Below, piece after piece: positions 46,360 to 59,206 of a stretch of 64,000 nt of DNA (position 1 is its first letter; each line of letters opens with the position of its first letter). Below the pieces are notes generated by a model. The model saw only the letters and a program-made list of their open reading frames with translations. It did no database searches and was not told where the DNA came from. Location of the stretch: contig CM060121.1 in NCBI GenBank assembly GCA_030522415.1, positions 3,648,476 to 3,712,475 on the forward strand, read 5' to 3'. This DNA comes from Channallabes apus (Eukaryota; Chordata; Actinopteri; Siluriformes; Clariidae). The position numbers were made by a program, and so were the translations under genes.

Positions 46360-46697
46360 TGTGTCGGAGAGAGAGAGAGAGAATATGGACGTACCTGGAC
46401 TCCCAGCATTAGAGAAATTAGCAGAATCACAGTCCAATCAGTCAATTATGGCAACAAAGGCACATCAGATCTGACTTCTTTTATTTTTAAAAGCATGTTC
46501 TGGCCTTTTTAACCTCCAGTGACGCACAGTCCAATCTGCACAATCAACACTGTCTGTTTCCAGAATTGTAAATTAATGGCTGATAACATCGTTTTTTACT
46601 GGTCTTAGCTTCACTAGATTGTAGCATTAAATATAGTTTGTAAACCCTGTTGTGTGACTGTCTCTGCTGTAGATTGTAGATTATCACACATTAATTA

Positions 46698-46728
<31 letters not shown>

Positions 46729-46904
46729 GTAATTGTTATTATTAGTTTACTACTGTCTGTCTAAATGAATTAAATTATTTATCCATCTTCGTTCCATCTT
46801 CTTTCTTTCCAATCCTTTTATCTTTTTAAAAAAATATATTTTTTCATAACATGTTAAACATGAAAGAATAAAAAATGTATTAATCACTCTATCTATATTA
46901 ATGA

Positions 46905-46935
<31 letters not shown>

Positions 46936-47197
46936 ATTTCATTCAGTACTATTAGCTATAAATAAAAATAACGCATTAATCAGCAAAACACTGAATATGT
47001 GTTAATTTATCCATCATCCTTCCTTTCTCCCTTTCAGCCTTTCTTGTTTTCTTTCTTTCTCTAATAAAAGTGAATCAATGAATCAACACAACATTTAATT
47101 AATTTATGTATGGATCTGTCTGTCTACCTCTCTACCTATTTATCTACAGTACAGTATCTATATTTTATTTTGGTCATTCTTTTCATATAGTAAATTA
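44901..47197. other. Non-coding; microsatellites
   Basis: (GT)n at 46317-46364 followed by (GA)n to about 46381, (AAT)n at about 46700-46728 and (ATCT)n at about 46905-46935. 45640-46190 is mixed-composition and could be regulatory. No gene recognised. Confidence 0.5.
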
Positions 47198-47210
47198 TTA
47201 TTATAATTAT

Positions 47211-47576
47211 TCATTCATTCATTCATTTTCTATACCGCTTAATCCTGTGTTCAGGGTCGCGGGGGGCCTGGAGCCTATCCCAGGAGACTTCGGGCACTAG
47301 GCGGGGTACACCCTGGACAGGGTGCCAATCCATCGCAGAGCACACACACATACACCCAATCACACACTATGGTCAATTTGGGAACGCCAATTAGCCTAAC
47401 CTGCATATCTTTGGACTGTGGGAGGAAACCGGAGTACCCGGAGGAAACCCACCAAGCACGGGGAGAACATGCAAACTCCATGCACACAGAGACGGGAATC
47501 GAGCCTGGCCGGGGAATCGAACCCAGACCCTGGAGGTGCAAGGTGACAGTGCTAACCACTACACCACCGCGCCGCC
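47211..47576 (-). mobile_element. Full-length SINE family 1, minus strand
   Basis: Complete head (A and B boxes near 47550 and 47520) to (ATGA)n tail, with a duplicated B-box region. A perfect 13-bp duplication TTATTATAATTAT flanks it (47198-47210 and 47577-47589). Confidence 0.92.
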
Positions 47577-47589
47577 TTATTATAATTAT

Positions 47590-48720
47590 AATTCAATTCA
47601 ATTCAATTTTATTTATATAGCGCTTTTAACAATGGTCATTGTCTCAAAGCAGCTTCACAAAAATTTTAGAAATTTAACACACAAAAAAAAAAAAAAAAAA
47701 AACATATTATATATTATATATATATATATAGAATAATTATATATAAAGTAATAAATAAATAAATAAAATTATAATAGAAAATAAATAAATAAAAACAAAT
47801 AATAATAATAATTATAGAAAAGAAAATAATTGGAAGTGTGGATGTGTGAGAGAAATGTGCAGATAATAATGAGATGAATGAATGAAATGTCTCTGATGAG
47901 CAAGCCAAGGGTGACGGCGACGGTGGCAAGGAAAAACTCCCTGAGATGGCATTAGGAAGAAACCTTGAGAGGAACCAGACTCAACAGGGAACCCATCCTC
48001 ATTTGGGCGATAACAGATAGAAATGATATAACATCTTGTGTGTTGTGCAGGTGAAAATTCAATATGACAGAAATTATTTAAATTGTCATGAAGACCAGTT
48101 CAGCATAGGGACGAGTCAGTAGGTGCAGAGGGCAGATGAGGTCTGGATCACTGGAAGCACAGGAGCAGCATGTGTAGCTCCAACCATCATAAAGCTGAAT
48201 CCAGTTGGAGCTGGTCCTTCTCTGGATGCCTCAGGAACCTCGCAGGGTCGGCCTTTGTCTACTGAAGCTGGCAAAATCTCCCGATGCCTCGGGATGGGTA
48301 GAGAAATACAGAACAGATGGGGAGAATTAGCGTAGTTGCCATTCGGTATAGGTGTACTGGAGTATGAGTACTGGGATGAGTTATGTGTATGCCAGATTAA
48401 AAAGATGCGTCTTGAGTCTACTTTTGAACTGAGAAACCGTGTCTGCTCCCCGAACACTGTCTGGAAGGCTATTCCAAAGCTTTGGAGCTAAATATGAAAA
48501 AGCCCTACCCCCTTTTGTAGATTTTGAAATTCTGGGAACTACCAGAAGTCCGGAGTTTTGTGATCTTAAGGCGCGTGGTGGATTGTAGCGTATCAGAAGA
48601 CTGGTTAGGTATGTGGGAGCTAAACCATTTAAAGCCTTGTATGTAAGTAATACTATTTTGTAATTTATTCTAAACTGAACAGGTAGCCAGTGCAGGGATG
48701 ATAATATTGAAAAATTATAA
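47590..48720 (+). mobile_element. Widespread teleost repeat, about 1.1 kb
   Basis: Starts with TTTTATTTATATAGCGCTTT, passes GGCAAGGAAAAACTCCCTGA and CCTTGAGAGGAACCAGACTC, and ends in GGTAGCCAGTGCAGGGATGA. I know this series from many fish genomes, but its class is unclear to me (possibly a LINE 3' region). A poly-A-rich AT island lies at about 47683-47830. No intact ORF. Confidence 0.7.
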
Positions 48721-48774
48721 GTATTATATTATCAAATACTGAACAAGTCTATTCATCAATCTATCCATCCATGC

Positions 48775-50875
48775 TAGATTGCAGTTTGGATGACGATAGA
48801 ATTTAACAGACGAATTTTCATGGCTATGTCGATCTTCTGGTTCAGCCAAATTAGCCAGAGCCGCTGGAGGAGCGCAACCTTCAAAAACCGACAAGGTACG
48901 TCATGGTCAGCATCGCAATCACCCGCTAGTTGAACTTACTTGTTGAACTTGATGACCTCTTCAAGCCTTTGCTGCCCAACCATCACAGGGCGATCTTGTT
49001 TCATAGCGGCATATTCAAGTCTCATTATCTTGGTCCTTCTCCCACTAATCTGAAATCCAACCGCTCCAGATTTGACATCATCGCCTTTGTGTCATTTTTG
49101 GTGGCTGATAGGTGATCGATGTCATCTCCAAAATTGAGGTCTGTCAGGCATGTTGGTGCTTGTTACGGGATTCCATATTCATCCAGAGCGTTTCCCATCA
49201 TAAAATCGATGGTCATTAAAAAGAGTAACGGGGAGAGAATGCACCCTTGCTTCACGCCAGTCTTAATGATGAAGAACTCTGTGTTACCATCCTCCATCCA
49301 GACACAATCCGAAGTAAATGCTATGGAAGACCTCGATAAATCATTCGAGATTGCCGTAGAATCCCAGTGTTCACAAGCCTTGGTACAGTCGACAAAGTTA
49401 ACCGAGAACTGCTGCTGGTATTCAGAGAACTGCTGCTGGCTCTGCTCGATGATGGTCCTCATGATTTGTTAAGTGCAAGACCTGCCACTGTGGAAACCAG
49501 ACGGTTTTTCCTGGAGCTTCCCATTCACTGCTTTTTGTTTTCAAGTAGGACAATGCTGAATATTTTCAGGGACTGAGAGGAATGTAATTCCTCGTCAGTT
49601 ATTGCAGTCCACCAAGTCTTCTGGGACTCACGCTGCTGACCATCAGGAGTTGAGAAGATCCGTCATTTCTTCAATGAGGCGCTGGTCACCATGCTTCAGC
49701 TTTACGGTAGACACCATGTCCAGGCTAAAGCTGTCTCTGCTGTTGTGAGTCTTTATGTTTTGGTCCACTCCTTTTCACTTTCTGGTCCAACTCCCGGTAG
49801 GCCTCCACTGAGCGCAGTTGCTTTTTCTCCTCCTTCTCCTCATTGCATTTCTGCCATGCTTTTCTTTGCTCATTGATTAGATCCCAGATCTGGTCCTGGA
49901 TCCAGCGCCACACATTCTTCCCATTTGCTCCTCTGCACATTCAGTCACTGCTTCTTTCAGCCTTGACCATCTTTCTTCAACGTCTATCTCTTCCACCAGC
50001 ACCTCAAACTGATTGTTCAATTCGATCTTGAACTGCTGTGCCGTTGCGTGATCTTTGAGACTATCCACTGCAAAAGGTCACGGTCATTTTGCTGCACTTG
50101 TTGGCTTGTCAGCTATAGTTGACATTTCACGAGGAGGAGGTAGTGGTCGGCGCCAACATTCACTCTTCTACACACATGAACGTCCAATAGCGGCGATAGC
50201 CAGAGGTAGGTCATTTGTCTTGTCAGCCGAGCCATGCACAATATCATGCTCCAGGCCACGCCTTTCATTGTCCAATTATCATTGGACTACGGTTCGGAAG
50301 ATCCCAGGTTCAAACCCCACAACCACCAAGTTGCCACTGTTGGGCCCTTGAGCAAGGCCCTTAACCCTCAACTGCTCAGATATATAATGAGATAAAAATG
50401 TAAGTCGCTCTGGATAAGAGCGTCTGCCAAATGACTAAATGTAAATGTAAATGCAATTAGAAGTTGAAGTCACTGATGATCAGCATGATGTCGTGGTGAA
50501 GGGCTTTGTCCAAGGTCTCTTGGAGCTGTTCATAGAAGGCGTCCATGCTGTTGTCTTCTGCATCTTCAGTCGGGGTGTATGCTTGAATGATCATGATCTT
50601 TCAGGCATCTCTTCGAATTGAGCTGAAATGATACAGGCTAACATTCCAGTAAGGGCCGATGCCATCACTGTTGACACAACAATTCTATGCGTGTTCGGTA
50701 TCATGGCCCGAATAAATGATGATCGTCACATCGCTGTTCGTGTGCTGACCCTGACCCGCTTCTGTAGGACTCGGGTTTAACAGGGCAAGGTCGCTAGCCT
50801 GATGCTCAACCCTCCTACGTTCACAGCTTGGGACCGTCCATGGCGGGTTTTACATTCCAAAAGAATAAAAAAATA
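48775..50875 (-). pseudogene. APE-type LINE remnant, reversed
   Basis: Read on the minus strand from 50875: an endonuclease fragment (IIQAYTPTEDAEDNSMDAF, then LIISDFNF), a linker with a QFKIELNNQFEVLVEEIDVE-type region, then reverse transcriptase with IKTGVKQGCILSPLLF and the diverged LNFGDDIDHLS (normally FADD). Stops and frameshifts occur throughout. A second repeat is inserted at about 50282-50460. The endonuclease-linker-RT order is that of non-LTR elements; the clade is not fixed. Confidence 0.85.
50282..50460 (+). mobile_element. Short teleost interspersed repeat
   Basis: Contains GGGCCCTTGAGCAAGGCCCT, AACCCTCAACTGCTCAG and TAAGTCGCTCTGGATAAGAG, a very common fish repeat. It interrupts the reversed LINE. 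Confidence 0.75.
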
Positions 50876-50973
50876 CTGAATCAACAAAATGCTAAATAAA
50901 TCTGTCTGACTGTATGCCCTTTATCTTTCATTTTTGTATTAAAGTATGAATAAATCAACAAAATGATCACTTG

Positions 50974-50998
50974 GTCTGTCTGTCTGTCTGTCTGCCTA

Positions 50999-51083
<85 letters not shown>
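50974..51083. repeat. Compound (TCTG)n(TCTA)n microsatellite
   Basis: About 27 tetranucleotide units, TCTG blocks around a TCTA core. Confidence 0.95.
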
Positions 51084-52099
51084 ATATTTTTTCCCCCCAA
51101 AATAGTCCATCCATCCATCTAGCTTGCGCTTTTCTCTCCATTTTTTTGGAAGACTTCCACAGCGTACTGTTTTTCCTGCTCAAACACACCTGATTCGACT
51201 CGTTGGCTAATGAGCGAGTGTGTGCTGAGCTGAAACAGGTGTGTTAGAGCACGAACAACACCAGCATGCACTTGTGTGCTCTGAGCCGCATCTTCTCTTC
51301 AGTTTAAAATTCATGATGGCAAAACTGCCAATCACTTTGTGGCCCTTTCCTCCCCCAAGCACGTGAAACTTTTGCAAACTACGTGGGCTCGGCTGATTTA
51401 CGGCTGGCCTGGTTAAACTGTGACAGGCTGTTGTTAGAGGCTGATAATGCCAGCGACATGCTAAAGCTTTTACACTGGTGCAGGAGAGGCAGGTGACAGG
51501 CCAAGGCTTCTGTAAAACACAGGGGCTCGAGGCGAAGAAAAATAATGGCTGAGCCCTTTCATTTTGGGGATCGCTTCCGCGACAGAACATGTCATGAAGG
51601 GCAAATTCATAAGCTGGAAGACATGCAGTGCAGCAAATAACGCTTCCGGGAATACCTGGAGTTCCTTATGCCTTATTACAAGTTACATAATCTAAGGCTG
51701 ATATTAAACAGATGAAATAAAGCATGTTATTTAAGATAGAAAAACATAATCATACTGTAGATAGGGATCAGTGTCAGTGCTTAGTAGATTTGCACTTTCT
51801 TGCTAACAATTCAAACTAAAATTTTTCTTTAAAACCAAACAAAAAAAAAACAAACGAACAAAAAACCACCATGTGTACAAATGTTACAATCTAAGTGATA
51901 GTGGACTGTAGAGAAGATCATCAGCGTCTGGACTGACAAACACACACACACACACACACACGCAATCATTCAGACAAAATATTGGGACTGGACTGATAAA
52001 CAACACACCCGCAAACACACTGATCAACAACCATCTAAAAATTGTACACACCAACATGTAAATGCTCTTTTGCACAATAATTACTTATTTGCACAAAAC
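51084..52099. other. Non-coding
   Basis: 51150-51600 is mixed-composition without homology; the minus frame of 127 aa there looks non-coding. A (CA)n run lies at about 51938-51961. Confidence 0.35.
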
Positions 52100-52112
52100 T
52101 ATTTGATCTTTT

Positions 52113-52480
52113 TGCGGCGCGGTGGTGTAGTGGTTAGCACTGTCGCCTTGCACCTCCATGGTCTGGGTTCGATTCCCCGGCCAGGCTCGATTCCCGTCTC
52201 TGTGTGCATGGAGTTTGCATGTTCTCCCCGTGCTTGGTGGGTTTCCTCCGGGTACTCCGGTTTCCTCCCACAGTCCAAAGATATGCAGGTTTGGCTAATT
52301 GGCGTTCCCAAATTGCCCATAGTGTGTGAATGGGTGTGTGAGTGTGTGTGTGCCCTGCGATGGATTGGCACCCTGTCCAGGGTGTACCCCGCCTTGTGCC
52401 CGAAAGCCTCCTGGGATAGGCTCCAGGTCCCCCGCGACCCTAAATAGAGGATAAAGCGGTATAGAAGATGAATGAATGAT
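52113..52480 (+). mobile_element. Full-length SINE family 1
   Basis: Complete from GCGGCGCGGTGGTGTAGTGG to the (ATGA)n tail, flanked by a perfect 13-bp duplication TATTTGATCTTTT (52100-52112 and 52481-52493). It has the same duplicated B-box region as the copy at 47211, so the two belong to one subfamily. Confidence 0.93.
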
Positions 52481-52493
52481 TATTTGATCTTTT

Positions 52494-53399
52494 CTGCTAC
52501 TTACAAGGAATGACTACTGTTTACTGTTTCTCCTTCCACTACCTCAACTCATTACCTCATTACCACGAAGTATTGAAATGTGTCATGTTGTCGCATTGTC
52601 ACTTTGCCGCTCTTGTTTGCACATTTGCACCTGCACTTTATGTTGTCTCTTTTGTAAAATGTCAATCTGTCTTGTTTCAGCTAGTCAGCTAATTAGGCTT
52701 CTTAGTTAGCTAGTTAGTTAGTATGTTGGTCCTGAAGGAATGTTGTTTCGTTTCACAGTATACTAAACTGTTGAAATGACAATAAAAGCCTACTTGAACT
52801 TAACCTTGATTGTGCAGAATACACAATCCATCCAGAACACAAGTTACCGCTACACTAATGCACTTATCCCAGCATTTCACTAGCGCTTGAATACCACCAA
52901 GGTAGAAAGTTTTTTATTCAAACATTTTACTGCGGCTAAGAGACTCGTGACCGTACTGTGCTTAAAGTGTTCTGTAAATGTCAATCGGTTTTACACATTC
53001 ATTCATTCATTTCAGTCCTGGTTTGACTTGAACGCCTCTCATAAAGGAATAAATGCAAGAAATTTCATTGTTTAGTACAAAAGAAAAAAAATCAGGTACA
53101 GTAAATCTTTGTGTCAGAATACGCACATCACCCCAGTAAAAACATATAATACTAATAGATTTTATAATACAATCGATATCACATCAATCAAAATCTTTCT
53201 TTCTTTTTACTTTGACACCATGTGAAATTCCATCCCTCTTGCTTGTACAGTGGCTGAATCCATTTTGGGGAAGATCCATCACTACTATGATTTTATAAAT
53301 TATTTACATGAGTGCTTTTCCTATTTGCTCTGAATTTGAATGAAATAAGTAAAAGTTGCCTTTGATATTACTAATGATCTATGAGAAGAAACACCATTT
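52494..53399. other. Non-coding
   Basis: AT-rich, no gene or clear mobile element recognised. Confidence 0.4.
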
Positions 53400-53419
53400 T
53401 CATTAGTTTAATATTCATT

Positions 53420-54450
53420 ACCCCTAAAATGTAGACAATAACAGGGATAGCCCCAAATAACAAAATTTGACAATGTCAGTATTTCCACCATTTGCCGCAA
53501 TGACAGCTTGACAGCGACATCTCGGCTCCTCACTAGCCTCATGATGTTGCGTTCCACTCTTCCACAAGTGCTACACGCAGTTCTGCCAGGTCACGTGGGG
53601 GTGGGGTTTACGATCATGCAGTCTCTGCTTCAACTGGTCCCAGACGTGCTCTATGGGGTTCAGGTCAGGGGACATTGATGGCCAGACCATATGAGGCAGT
53701 CCAACTTCCTGAAGTCGAGCTGTGACAATTCTGCCACAATCTGGTGGAGCGTTATCATCCATGAACAGCAAGTTGGGGGTGTGCTGGCGGAATTGGGGGA
53801 TGATGATGGGCTCTATGATGTCTCTGAGGAAAGAACATGCAGTGACTGAGCCATGTACAATAACCAAATCTGTTTCTGTGAACAGGATGGTAGACCACTG
53901 CTGCATTGTCCGGGTCACATGGTCTTGTGCCCACTGCAAACATTCATGCGGGTGTCTTGGTTCGAATGGTTTGTCTGGAAACCCTAGTACCCCTCGCATC
54001 TTGTAAACGGCCTGCAGCTGTAGGTCCTTAGGTACTGATCATCATTGTGGTCTATCATGTCATGAACTCTGCCAGTAGTTCTGTGTCTTGATGCAAGTCT
54101 GCTGATGACACTTCGAGACACACCAAGTTCACGAGCAACATCTGGCTGCCTACCACCGACCCGAAGGGGCGCCATGGCCAGGTGGCGCTGCTCGTCCGTT
54201 AAGTGACATCGTGGGTTCATGGCTGTTTGAATGATGAACTTGGAATGACTTACTGAAAATACCAGCTTTTTATACCCACAGAATGTTGAAATTGATGTCA
54301 CATTGAAAAAGGTTGTCTTTTGGGATTGGCCTCAATATAAGGCACACCTGTACACAATGAGACCATTACATGGAAAACACAAAATGAGGTGTGTCTATCA
54401 CCCCAATACAATTGCCTCAAACATGTCTGAAGTGAAACAAACACTGTATG
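53420..54450 (-). pseudogene. Tc1-like transposase with internal deletion
   Basis: The N-terminal frame (53984-54301) has the helix-turn-helix region LTDEQRHLAM to GVSRSVISRLASRH. The C-terminal frame (53571-53999) starts after a gap and has HECLQWAQDHVTRTMQQWS, FMDDNAPPDC (second catalytic Asp) and SPDLNPIEHVWDQL (catalytic Glu). The two frames overlap out of register and a central block is missing, so it cannot make an active enzyme. Confidence 0.85.
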
Positions 54451-54947
54451 TATGACATCCTCACAATATCCCTAACTTATTGTGAGCAGTGTATATATAT
54501 ATATATATTAGAGACAAGGCATTATGTAAATCCAGCTTTGCTTTCTGCATTCATCAATTATACAGTAATATTTATTGCTAGAAGCTTTGACAGCCTGCAC
54601 ATAATTAAACATGATAAATTTTTATGCCAAATGTAAATAAAATCAAAAAATCATAGAAAATGAAGGCAAGAAGAATTTTTTTTGTTCTTAGGCTATGAGG
54701 TGTCATCGGGTGGCAACATGTTACATATATAAACTGAACCTTTAGCTAGGTTTCAGTTTCAATACATGGACAATAAATTATACCACAATTACGAGGTGTT
54801 ATCTTCTCTTTTTTTGTGTGATTTATGCTTGAGAAAGCAGTGAGAACATGATGTTATGGTTGAGCATTTGCAAAGAAACAGGCTTAGTGGAAATGTTGGG
54901 ATTTTCAAGGTGAAAAAAATGATGGAGTAATTTGTGAATGCACATGT

Positions 54948-55054
54948 GAAATGTTAACCGGAGGTCGTATCACAGTCGTACGAATGGGAATAAATACAAT
55001 GGTCATCAATGGCCTCCAAGGTCCCTAGATGGACTACAGAGATTCCTAGATGGA
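54948..55054 (+). repeat. Unnamed dispersed repeat R, copy 1
   Basis: About 107 bp containing AATGGGAATAAATACAATGG and TGGCCTCCAAGGTCCCTAGA, alignable by eye with copy 2 at 58092-58208. Confidence 0.6.
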
Positions 55055-56285
55055 TGGAATTCCCTTATAAAATTACACACATTCTACCTGACACTTTATT
55101 TTAAGCTAAGAGTTATCAAACCAATTATTTACTTTGTTTCATTAAGTACTTTATATTTAGCAATGAAATAATTTAGGTTGATAATACTGGGAAAGAATGG
55201 ATCTTATTTCCCAAATCCACAATATGATCACAAAGTATAAGCAGAGGCATATCGTACGATCAGGGATCATACATGTCCGTGCATGGCACTGCGCACGTCT
55301 TAGCTGGTCAACTCCATTGCTTTCATGGCAACCCATGTATTACAGCAGCATGAAAAACAAGACTCAGGATTAAGGTGTTATAGCACAACAGGACTAAAGT
55401 AAATTTGATCAATAATACAGATTATCTCATTTTGACTTAAAAATAGATTGTAGATGGACATGAGAAAATGATTCAGATGAGGCAGAAACATGAAGGCAGA
55501 AAGGAGAGAGGAAGAGAGGAAGAGAGGTAAGCCCTGACTCTAGTCCTTGACAGGTTTATAAAATATTCAAATCAGATCAATAACCATGCCATGATTAAAG
55601 CCACAGAGACCATTATTCTTGTATTTGGTGTGAACATTAACAGAAGCTCATGCTGCCCCATGATTGGCTGATTGAAGAAAACCAAATGAACTGCGTGACA
55701 GGGGTCATGTGCCCCAGTAGAGATTTACTTCTAGCAAAACCTCTGCTGTAGAACTTATGTAGAAATCTTGAGAGAATTGTATTTCGTGCGCTTTATAGTG
55801 AATGAACCTGCAAGTTGACATGAAACTTCAGGAGATGTCTTTTTTGTGGTGGAAGGTCATCGGATTGCTCATAGTTTTTTGACCTGGTTCAGGGTTTTGT
55901 CTCGCTAAAGAGGTTCAACATGGTGGCTGATTTTTTAAATAAGGAAACTCAATGAGTACGACCAATGGATTACCCATCTCATCCAATTGCTGTGTCAGTA
56001 AATCTAATTCCAGGATAATGCGAAGGCCAAAAATGCAAAAATAAAACAAAAACCAAGCCTAGATTAAGATCACATGGTTCCTTACTGGAGGAAAGCTATT
56101 AATGTGCTGAGAAAGATCTATCACAAAAATGTTATCTCCCCAGTGGTCATCCTTCAATTGATAAAGTTATAGATATAGATTATAGACATTGATATGAAAT
56201 AGTTGCGGGGACGAGTACTGTACATCGTCCAAAGCCAAGGATGAACCACAGGCCATACAGTACATGTATCCTTCAAAGTACACCA
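55055..56285. other. Non-coding
   Basis: No gene recognised. A purine-rich GAGAGGAAGAGAGG patch lies at about 55500-55530. Confidence 0.35.
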
Positions 56286-56289
56286 ATGT

Positions 56290-56470
56290 GAGGTCTCTGA
56301 GTGGCGCAGTGGTAAAGTGCTCGCCCTCTCATCTGGAGATCGCGAGTTAGATTCCCGGGTGATGCTGTAAACTCTCGCAGCCAGAGGTCTAGAGAGAGAG
56401 CTGATTGGCCAAGCCCTCTCAGAGGGGAGGGATGAGGAGTACTTAGTGCTTCCACATTAACCAGAAAATT
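56290..56470 (+). mobile_element. tRNA-derived SINE, family 3
   Basis: A box TGGCGCAGTGG at 56302-56312 and a B-box-like GCGAGTTAGATTCCC follow the spacing of a tRNA head. The body has GAGCTGATTGGCCAAGCCCT. Not a real tRNA gene because the acceptor stem is not formed. Confidence 0.7.
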
Positions 56471-56579
56471 CAGGTACACATACTAACTATAAATCCAACC
56501 AAGCTCCTTAAAACCATCCCAATGATCACCAATAGCTAACCTCGATACTGTTGATTACGCATTTTTTTGGTCATGTTGA

Positions 56580-57080
56580 GTTACTGAGGGCTTTATTTGG
56601 TCAATTCTTCATTTCCATCAACGCTGAATCATTGTACTGTAAGAGGAGCCATTAGACAAGGACGGTCACAGTGGCCGGTTTGCAGGAAATGGCCATTTTC
56701 CTCTTTGATTGTACTTGTTGTTTGCAATTTAGATGGCAGCCATGAAGTGGAACGCTCCTTGGAGCTGAGATTGCTGGAGAAAGATACTGCCATGGTCTGG
56801 CTTGGCAGACTGATGTCCAGTTTTATATTTTTCTTTAAAGCAGAAATGGTTTTAAAAGAAATTTACCTTTGTACAGAGAAGCCATTTGCAAGAGTGAGCT
56901 ATTAGTTCTAAATTGCTCACATGGGTTTAATTATTTATTTCCTTTTATTCAGGCTAAGTGGATTAATGCAAGTACGCAATATCATAGAGGACTGTTTTCG
57001 CCTGAGCGTTCCTATTTTATTTGTAATTCTCCCTTATGAAGGGATTCCTGCTTATCCTCGGCCTTGCTCGTTTTCCAGCT
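56580..57080. promoter_or_regulatory. Candidate regulatory block 6
   Basis: Non-repetitive sequence with mixed composition; the open frames of 102 and 100 aa have no recognised homology. Listed only because it stands out from its flanks. Confidence 0.2.
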
Positions 57081-57372
57081 CACTGGTCGTTATTTGTTCC
57101 TGCAAAAACAAAGAGTTTTTTTTTCTGAGAAAGTGCACAACCTACAAGCTGTCTTCTGTGTGCAAGAATTGCTTATTACTTTCTTGGGGGAAGAAAATTA
57201 ATTCAGCTGAGACCAATATTTAATATTAATGTCATAAAAAATGGATAGATGGTGTGGTGGAGGTGGAACGTGTTTCTCCCACTGACTAATTCAAGGATAT
57301 TAGAGCGACTTGTTTGTTTTTACGGTGTCCCGTCGTGAAGGCAGGGTCAGGATGAATTAAACAGCACAGCAC

Positions 57373-57374
<2 letters not shown>

Positions 57375-57413
<39 letters not shown>
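57375..57413. repeat. (GA)n microsatellite
   Basis: About 19 GA units; a T26 run follows at about 57516-57541. Confidence 0.95.
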
Positions 57414-57417
<4 letters not shown>

Positions 57418-57514
57418 AAAGAGATAAAGAGTGTTTTAAAAAACATCCCCTCAAAACACAGGAAAGATGAAGTGAAGCGTAACCAGTCATGCAAACAGGA
57501 CCTTAGGAGGGCTG

Positions 57515-57545
<31 letters not shown>

Positions 57546-57888
57546 ATGACTGTTCCATATTTATCATCACCCTAGGTGTGTTTGCTTCGATATGATGAGC
57601 ATTTGAAAGACATCAGAAACTGTTTAGGTTGGGATATTAAACATCAAAGTGTGCCTCTGTTGATCTACACTTTGAGTTAACATTAGCTTGCCAAGGTTAC
57701 AGCATGGGTGGAAAAGCCATTTCCTGGATCAGCACTGGGTTCTGGAACGAAAAAGTTGGCATGTTTGGGGGAAAAAAAAAAGTTGGCAAAAAGTGGTTGT
57801 TATAGAGTAAACATTAAGCACTGCTCAAGAACTGAGTTTTACTTTAAAGTTTCGAAACTGATGATCCATATGTGTAGGCAGATTTTGC

Positions 57889-58395
57889 CAGGTGGCACGT
57901 GGTGTACTGGTCCAGGGTCTGGGTTTGATTCCTGTCCGTGCATGCATCCGTCCGTGCATCTCCCCGTGCTTGGTGGGTTTCCTCCAGATGCTCTGGAGGG
58001 AACCCACAAACCAACACATACAATTGTCCGGGACGTTCAGATTAGGCTAATTGGCATTCCCGAATTGGCTGTAGTGTGTGAATAAGCATGTAAATGTTGA
58101 CCAGAGGTCCTACCACAGTCATACAAATGGGAACAAATACAATTGTCCAGTGGTCACTATTGGCCTCCACGGCGCCTAGTTGGACTGCAGAGGTTCCTAG
58201 ATTGATGGATTGAAATTGACTGTACTGTGTGATTGAGCATGTGTATGTGTGTGCGTGTGTGTGCCCTGCTAAGGACTGGTACCCCATTCAGGGTCAAAGC
58301 AATTCAAAATAAAATTCAAATTTTAATACTCCAATTTTTGAAAATTCAAATACCATGATAAAGTGGTTTCGATGAAGACTGAGTGAGTGAGTGAG
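57889..58395 (+). mobile_element. Old SINE family 1 copy interrupted by repeat R
   Basis: A degraded head and body (57889-58085, with CCCCGTGCTTGGTGGGTTTC) break off. Repeat R follows (58092-58208), then family 1 sequence resumes with TGTGTGCCCTGCTAAGGACT and ends in (GTGA)n near 58395. This order suggests insertion of R into the SINE. Confidence 0.65.
58092..58208 (+). repeat. Unnamed dispersed repeat R, copy 2
   Basis: Contains CAAATGGGAACAAATACAAT and TTGGCCTCCACGGCGCCTAG, roughly 80% like copy 1 by eye. Confidence 0.6.
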
Positions 58396-58430
58396 TAACA
58401 GTGTTCCTGCACTACAGATAAAAAAACTAC

Positions 58431-58757
58431 TCATCCATCTATCCTTCCATCCATTATCTTCAATGATTTTTCTGTAAAGGGTATCAGAGGGCCAGGAGAA
58501 CTATCCCAGAGAACTAAGGGCACAAGGCGAGGTACACTTTGGGCCGGGTACCCATCCATCACAGGGCACAAGGACACACACTCACACACCCAATTATAAA
58601 GGAAATTTTTAAATGCCATGTCTTTGGAACCCAGGAGGAAACCATATTATCTGGAGGAAACCAACCAAGCACCAAAGAAAAAATAAAAAATAAAAAATTC
58701 ATGCACACACCAGGTGTAAGATTTGAACCCCAACCCTGTAGGTATGAACCGTGCAGT
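58431..58757 (-). mobile_element. Old SINE family 1 copy, minus strand
   Basis: Reversed and diverged: GTACCCATCCATCACAGGGC and GAGGAAACCAACCAAGCACC match the family body; the head near 58740 is degraded. Confidence 0.7.
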
Positions 58758-59206
58758 CTCAAATCAGTTTCTTTTATGGTTGGAATTTTGTACTTCAGCA
58801 ATGCAAGTGCATGGAACTGATTGAACACTGATGACTATAAACGAAAACAGAAAAAAATAATTAAGCCATTTTCAAAGTTGCATTGTAGCAGAATTTATAG
58901 CTTGTTTTTACTATGCAAATTATCTTGGGAGACCACGGGGAAGAAAAATGAGGAAAACCATACTTTACATAAAATCATATCGTACCGTATTCATTCGTAA
59001 ATAGGAAAAGGAAAACCAGATTTACTATCAACTGTTGACTTGAACACATATACATACAAAATAGATCAATTATGGAGAAATTAATGGTTGGTTCAACAGC
59101 CAATAGGTTTTCCAAAACTGTCACACCTTGCAAATCTTTAGACAGAAGTCCAAGCTCATGGTGGATCAAACCAGGGACTCTACCAGGGAATTCTAACTTC
59201 TAGATA

